DNA of 8,778 nucleotides from Candidatus Galligastranaerophilus gallistercoris (GTDB lineage: Bacteria > Cyanobacteriota > Vampirovibrionia > Gastranaerophilales > Gastranaerophilaceae). The stretch is taken from assembly GCA_018710795.1 (NCBI GenBank), contig DVJH01000052.1, positions 1 to 8,778 of the forward strand, read 5' to 3'. Under the pieces are notes generated by a model. That model saw nothing but the letters and a program-made list of their open reading frames with translations, had not been told where the DNA came from and did not search any database. Both the position numbers and the translations under genes were made by a program. This document shows, one piece after another, positions 6,481 through 8,778 of the stretch (its first letter is position 1; every line of letters begins with the position of its first letter).

Positions 6481-7530
6481 TTGGGAAAAATTAAAGCTGC
6501 AATTATAGGTTCAACGGGATATACAGGCGCACAGCTTGCGGCACTGTTATATAACCACAGAGAAGTTGAAATAAAATATTTAACTTCCAAAACTTATCTT
6601 AATCAAAAATATTCCGATATCTATCAAAATTTTAACTCAATATCGGATATAATCTGCACCGAAGATGAGCTTGAAGAAATTTCAAAAAATGTCGATGTTA
6701 TTTTCCTTGCCCTTCCCCATGGCATTGCAAGCAAAAAAGTAACGAAAGAAGTTTTATATAATTCAAAAGTAATTGACCTCGGTGCGGATTTCAGATTAAA
6801 AGATAAAGAAACTTATGAAAAATGGTATAACGTTGAACATTTTTCACCCGAATTATTAAACGAAGCCGTATACGGGCTGCCTGAAATATACGGGGATAAA
6901 ATTAAAAATGCAGCTTTAATTGCAAATCCGGGGTGTTATACCACATGTTCCATTTTATCGATTTATCCTCTTGTTAAAAACAATTTAATTGATACAAATT
7001 CAATTATAATTGATGCAAAATCGGGTGTAACGGGCGCAGGCAGAGGGGTAAACTTAGGCGTTCATTATTGTGAAACAAATGAAAATATTAAAGCCTATAA
7101 AATTTCATCCCACAGGCACACCCCCGAAATAGAACAGGAACTCTCATTTGCCCTAAATAAAAAAATAACCCTTCAGTTTACTCCTCATCTGGTTCCGATG
7201 AACAGGGGCATTTTAACGACTTCATACGCTAAACTGAATGAAAATGTTACCAAAAAAGATATTGTTGATTGTTATTTTGAACAGTATAAAAATAAAAAGT
7301 TTGTAAGAATTTTAAAAGAGGGAATTTATCCTGAAACTAAATGGACAAAAGGTACAAATTTTATCGATATCGGCATATTTACGGATACAAGAACAAATAA
7401 CGTTATAATATCGGCTGCAATCGATAATTTAATGAAGGGGGCGGCAGGGCAGGCCGTACAAAATATGAATTTAATGTTTAATTTAGATGAATCCGAAGGA
7501 TTAATGACATCGGGAATTTTTCCCGCATAA
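6481..7530 (+). CDS. argC: N-acetyl-gamma-glutamyl-phosphate reductase (TTG start)
   Basis: Reduces N-acetylglutamyl phosphate to the semialdehyde with NADPH, the third step of ornithine synthesis. 349 residues, in the range of the long (type 1) family. The dinucleotide loop GSTGYTG is at 10-16; the catalytic cysteine is Cys152 in NPGCYTTC; the conserved SSHRHTPEIEQE has His211 and His213. The start is TTG at 6481: no in-frame ATG is available nearby, the N-terminus (MGKIKAAIIGSTGYTG) aligns with known ArgC starts, and GAGGT at 6468-6472 inside the end of argH gives an eight-base spacing. The gene begins 4 bases after argH. The weaker start codon could lower its yield relative to neighbours. 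Confidence 0.96.
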   Translation: MGKIKAAIIGSTGYTGAQLAALLYNHREVEIKYLTSKTYLNQKYSDIYQNFNSISDIICTEDELEEISKNVDVIFLALPHGIASKKVTKEVLYNSKVIDLGADFRLKDKETYEKWYNVEHFSPELLNEAVYGLPEIYGDKIKNAALIANPGCYTTCSILSIYPLVKNNLIDTNSIIIDAKSGVTGAGRGVNLGVHYCETNENIKAYKISSHRHTPEIEQELSFALNKKITLQFTPHLVPMNRGILTTSYAKLNENVTKKDIVDCYFEQYKNKKFVRILKEGIYPETKWTKGTNFIDIGIFTDTRTNNVIISAAIDNLMKGAAGQAVQNMNLMFNLDESEGLMTSGIFPA

Positions 7531-7541
7531 AGGAGAATAAA

Positions 7542-8778
7542 ATGAATAATTTAATAAATGATGAAATAAAAATCGTAAAATCAAAAATAACGGCACCCAA
7601 AGGTTTTTTGGCGGGCGGAATACATTCGGGCATTAAAAAATACAAAAAAGATTTATCCATAATCTATTCTAAAGTTCCCGCTTTATGTTCCGCCGTTTAT
7701 ACAAAAAATGTCGTAAAAGCGCCGCCTTTATTATGGTGTGAATCTTTAACAAAAAATAACGAAAAAATTCAAGCCATAGTTATAAATAGCGGCAACGCTA
7801 ACGCTTGCACGGGTGAAAGAGGATATAACGACGCTCTTTTGACTGCGGAAACATTATCCGATACCCTCTCAATTCCGAAAAAATCCGTTATGGTAACGTC
7901 AACGGGTGTTATCGGCGTGTATCTGCCCGTTGACAAAATAGTAAAAGGCATTAAAGAGCTTGCGCCGAAACTTAGTGATGATGATGAATCTGCGCAAAAT
8001 TGCGCACTCGGGATTTTAACCACCGATACTTTTAAAAAAGAAATAACTCTTGAAGTTGATATTAAAAATACAAAAGTTACCATCTCGGGCATTGCAAAAG
8101 GTTCAGGCATGATTCATCCCAATATGGCAACAATGCTTAATTTTATTACGACCGATATTAATATTGAAAAAGAACTTTTAGATGAAGCTTTTAAATCAAA
8201 TATTGATGACACGTTTAATATGATAACCGTTGACGGCGAAACAAGCACAAACGATATGGCGGTAATTTTAGCTAACGGAATGGCAAATAACCCCGTCATA
8301 AATAAAAAAGACGAAGATTTTGAGAAATTTAAAAAAGCTCTTTTTATTGTTACAAAAGAACTTGCAAAAGATATCGTAAAAGACGGCGAAGGCGCAAGCA
8401 AATTAATAGAATGCAAAGTAGCGGGCGCAAAAACAAAACAAGAAGCAAGGGTTCTTGTGAAAGCAATTTTAAATTCAAACCTTGTTAAAACCGCCTTTTT
8501 TGGGGAAGACGCCAACTGGGGCAGGGTAATATCTTCTATGGGTGCAACGGGAATTGATTTTGACCCGAATAAAACAACAATTGATTTTGAAAGCAAAAAA
8601 GGAACGATAAGGCTTTTTGAAAACGGCTCTCCGGTTATATTCAATGAAGAATATGCGCTTGAAATTCTGAAAGAAAAAGAAATAAAAGTGCTTATCCGAT
8701 TAACCTCGGGGAATTTTGAAGCCGTGGGCTGGGGCTGTGATTTAAGTTATGACTACGTAAAAATAAACGCCGAATACA
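7542..8778 (+). CDS. argJ: bifunctional glutamate N-acetyltransferase / ornithine acetyltransferase, 3' end cut by window
   Basis: Moves the acetyl group from N-acetylornithine to glutamate, releasing ornithine and recycling acetyl groups; the bifunctional form can also acetylate glutamate from acetyl-CoA, which sequence alone cannot settle. 412 residues are visible with no stop; the final VKINAEY matches the family's end, so only about two residues and the stop are missing. The precursor cuts itself before Thr197 in PNMATML to give alpha and beta chains; Thr197 becomes the nucleophile. The oxyanion-hole pair Thr121-Gly122 lies in TSTGVIG; NSGNANACTGERG and EDANWGR are also present. The ATG has AAGGAG at 7530-7535, six bases upstream, overlapping the argC stop; the gap is 11 bases. 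The presence of argJ implies the cyclic acetyl pathway. Confidence 0.96.
   Translation, partial: MNNLINDEIKIVKSKITAPKGFLAGGIHSGIKKYKKDLSIIYSKVPALCSAVYTKNVVKAPPLLWCESLTKNNEKIQAIVINSGNANACTGERGYNDALLTAETLSDTLSIPKKSVMVTSTGVIGVYLPVDKIVKGIKELAPKLSDDDESAQNCALGILTTDTFKKEITLEVDIKNTKVTISGIAKGSGMIHPNMATMLNFITTDINIEKELLDEAFKSNIDDTFNMITVDGETSTNDMAVILANGMANNPVINKKDEDFEKFKKALFIVTKELAKDIVKDGEGASKLIECKVAGAKTKQEARVLVKAILNSNLVKTAFFGEDANWGRVISSMGATGIDFDPNKTTIDFESKKGTIRLFENGSPVIFNEEYALEILKEKEIKVLIRLTSGNFEAVGWGCDLSYDYVKINAEY

Noticed and set aside
7478..8644. three minus-strand frames opposite argC's end and argJ (up to 176 codons)
   Set aside because: argJ is complete and conserved in the plus frame throughout this stretch; the long antisense frames follow from its codon pattern.

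Overview
The window is AT-rich bacterial chromosome DNA with strong AAGGAG-type ribosome binding sites and short intergenic gaps. Arginine is written almost only with AGA/AGG codons. These traits suggest a low-GC, probably anaerobic bacterium. The phylum cannot be fixed from this sequence; gut lineages such as Gastranaerophilales-like or Clostridia-like bacteria are only a guess.

Left part (1-2509). The window opens inside the 3' part of a cell-surface polysaccharide gene. Its N-terminal portion resembles the end of rhamnan synthesis F (RgpF) proteins, and it continues into a beta-strand-rich tail of unknown function. Next come an Hsp20 small heat-shock chaperone and, convergent to it, a zinc-dependent medium-chain alcohol/polyol dehydrogenase. 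The two convergent genes are separated by a perfect 14-bp terminator hairpin.

Middle part (2510-2903). This divergent region holds the control elements of the arginine operon: a good sigma-70-type promoter, then a short reading frame starting TTG and encoding LKNSSLKSAQIRRQGRSF with three arginine codons, then three RNA segments that can pair in mutually exclusive ways, ending in an intrinsic terminator just before argF. The layout matches classical trp/his-type transcription attenuation, here apparently sensing arginine. It is the most interesting feature of the window.

Right part (2904-8778). Five tightly packed same-strand genes, argF-argG-argH-argC-argJ, are separated by 3 to 12 bases. 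ArgC makes N-acetylglutamate semialdehyde. ArgJ recycles the acetyl group from N-acetylornithine to glutamate, releasing ornithine. ArgF, ArgG and ArgH convert ornithine to citrulline, argininosuccinate and arginine. argB (N-acetylglutamate kinase) and argD (aminotransferase) are needed to complete the route and are not in the window; they may lie beyond argJ, which runs off the right edge only a few residues before its expected end.
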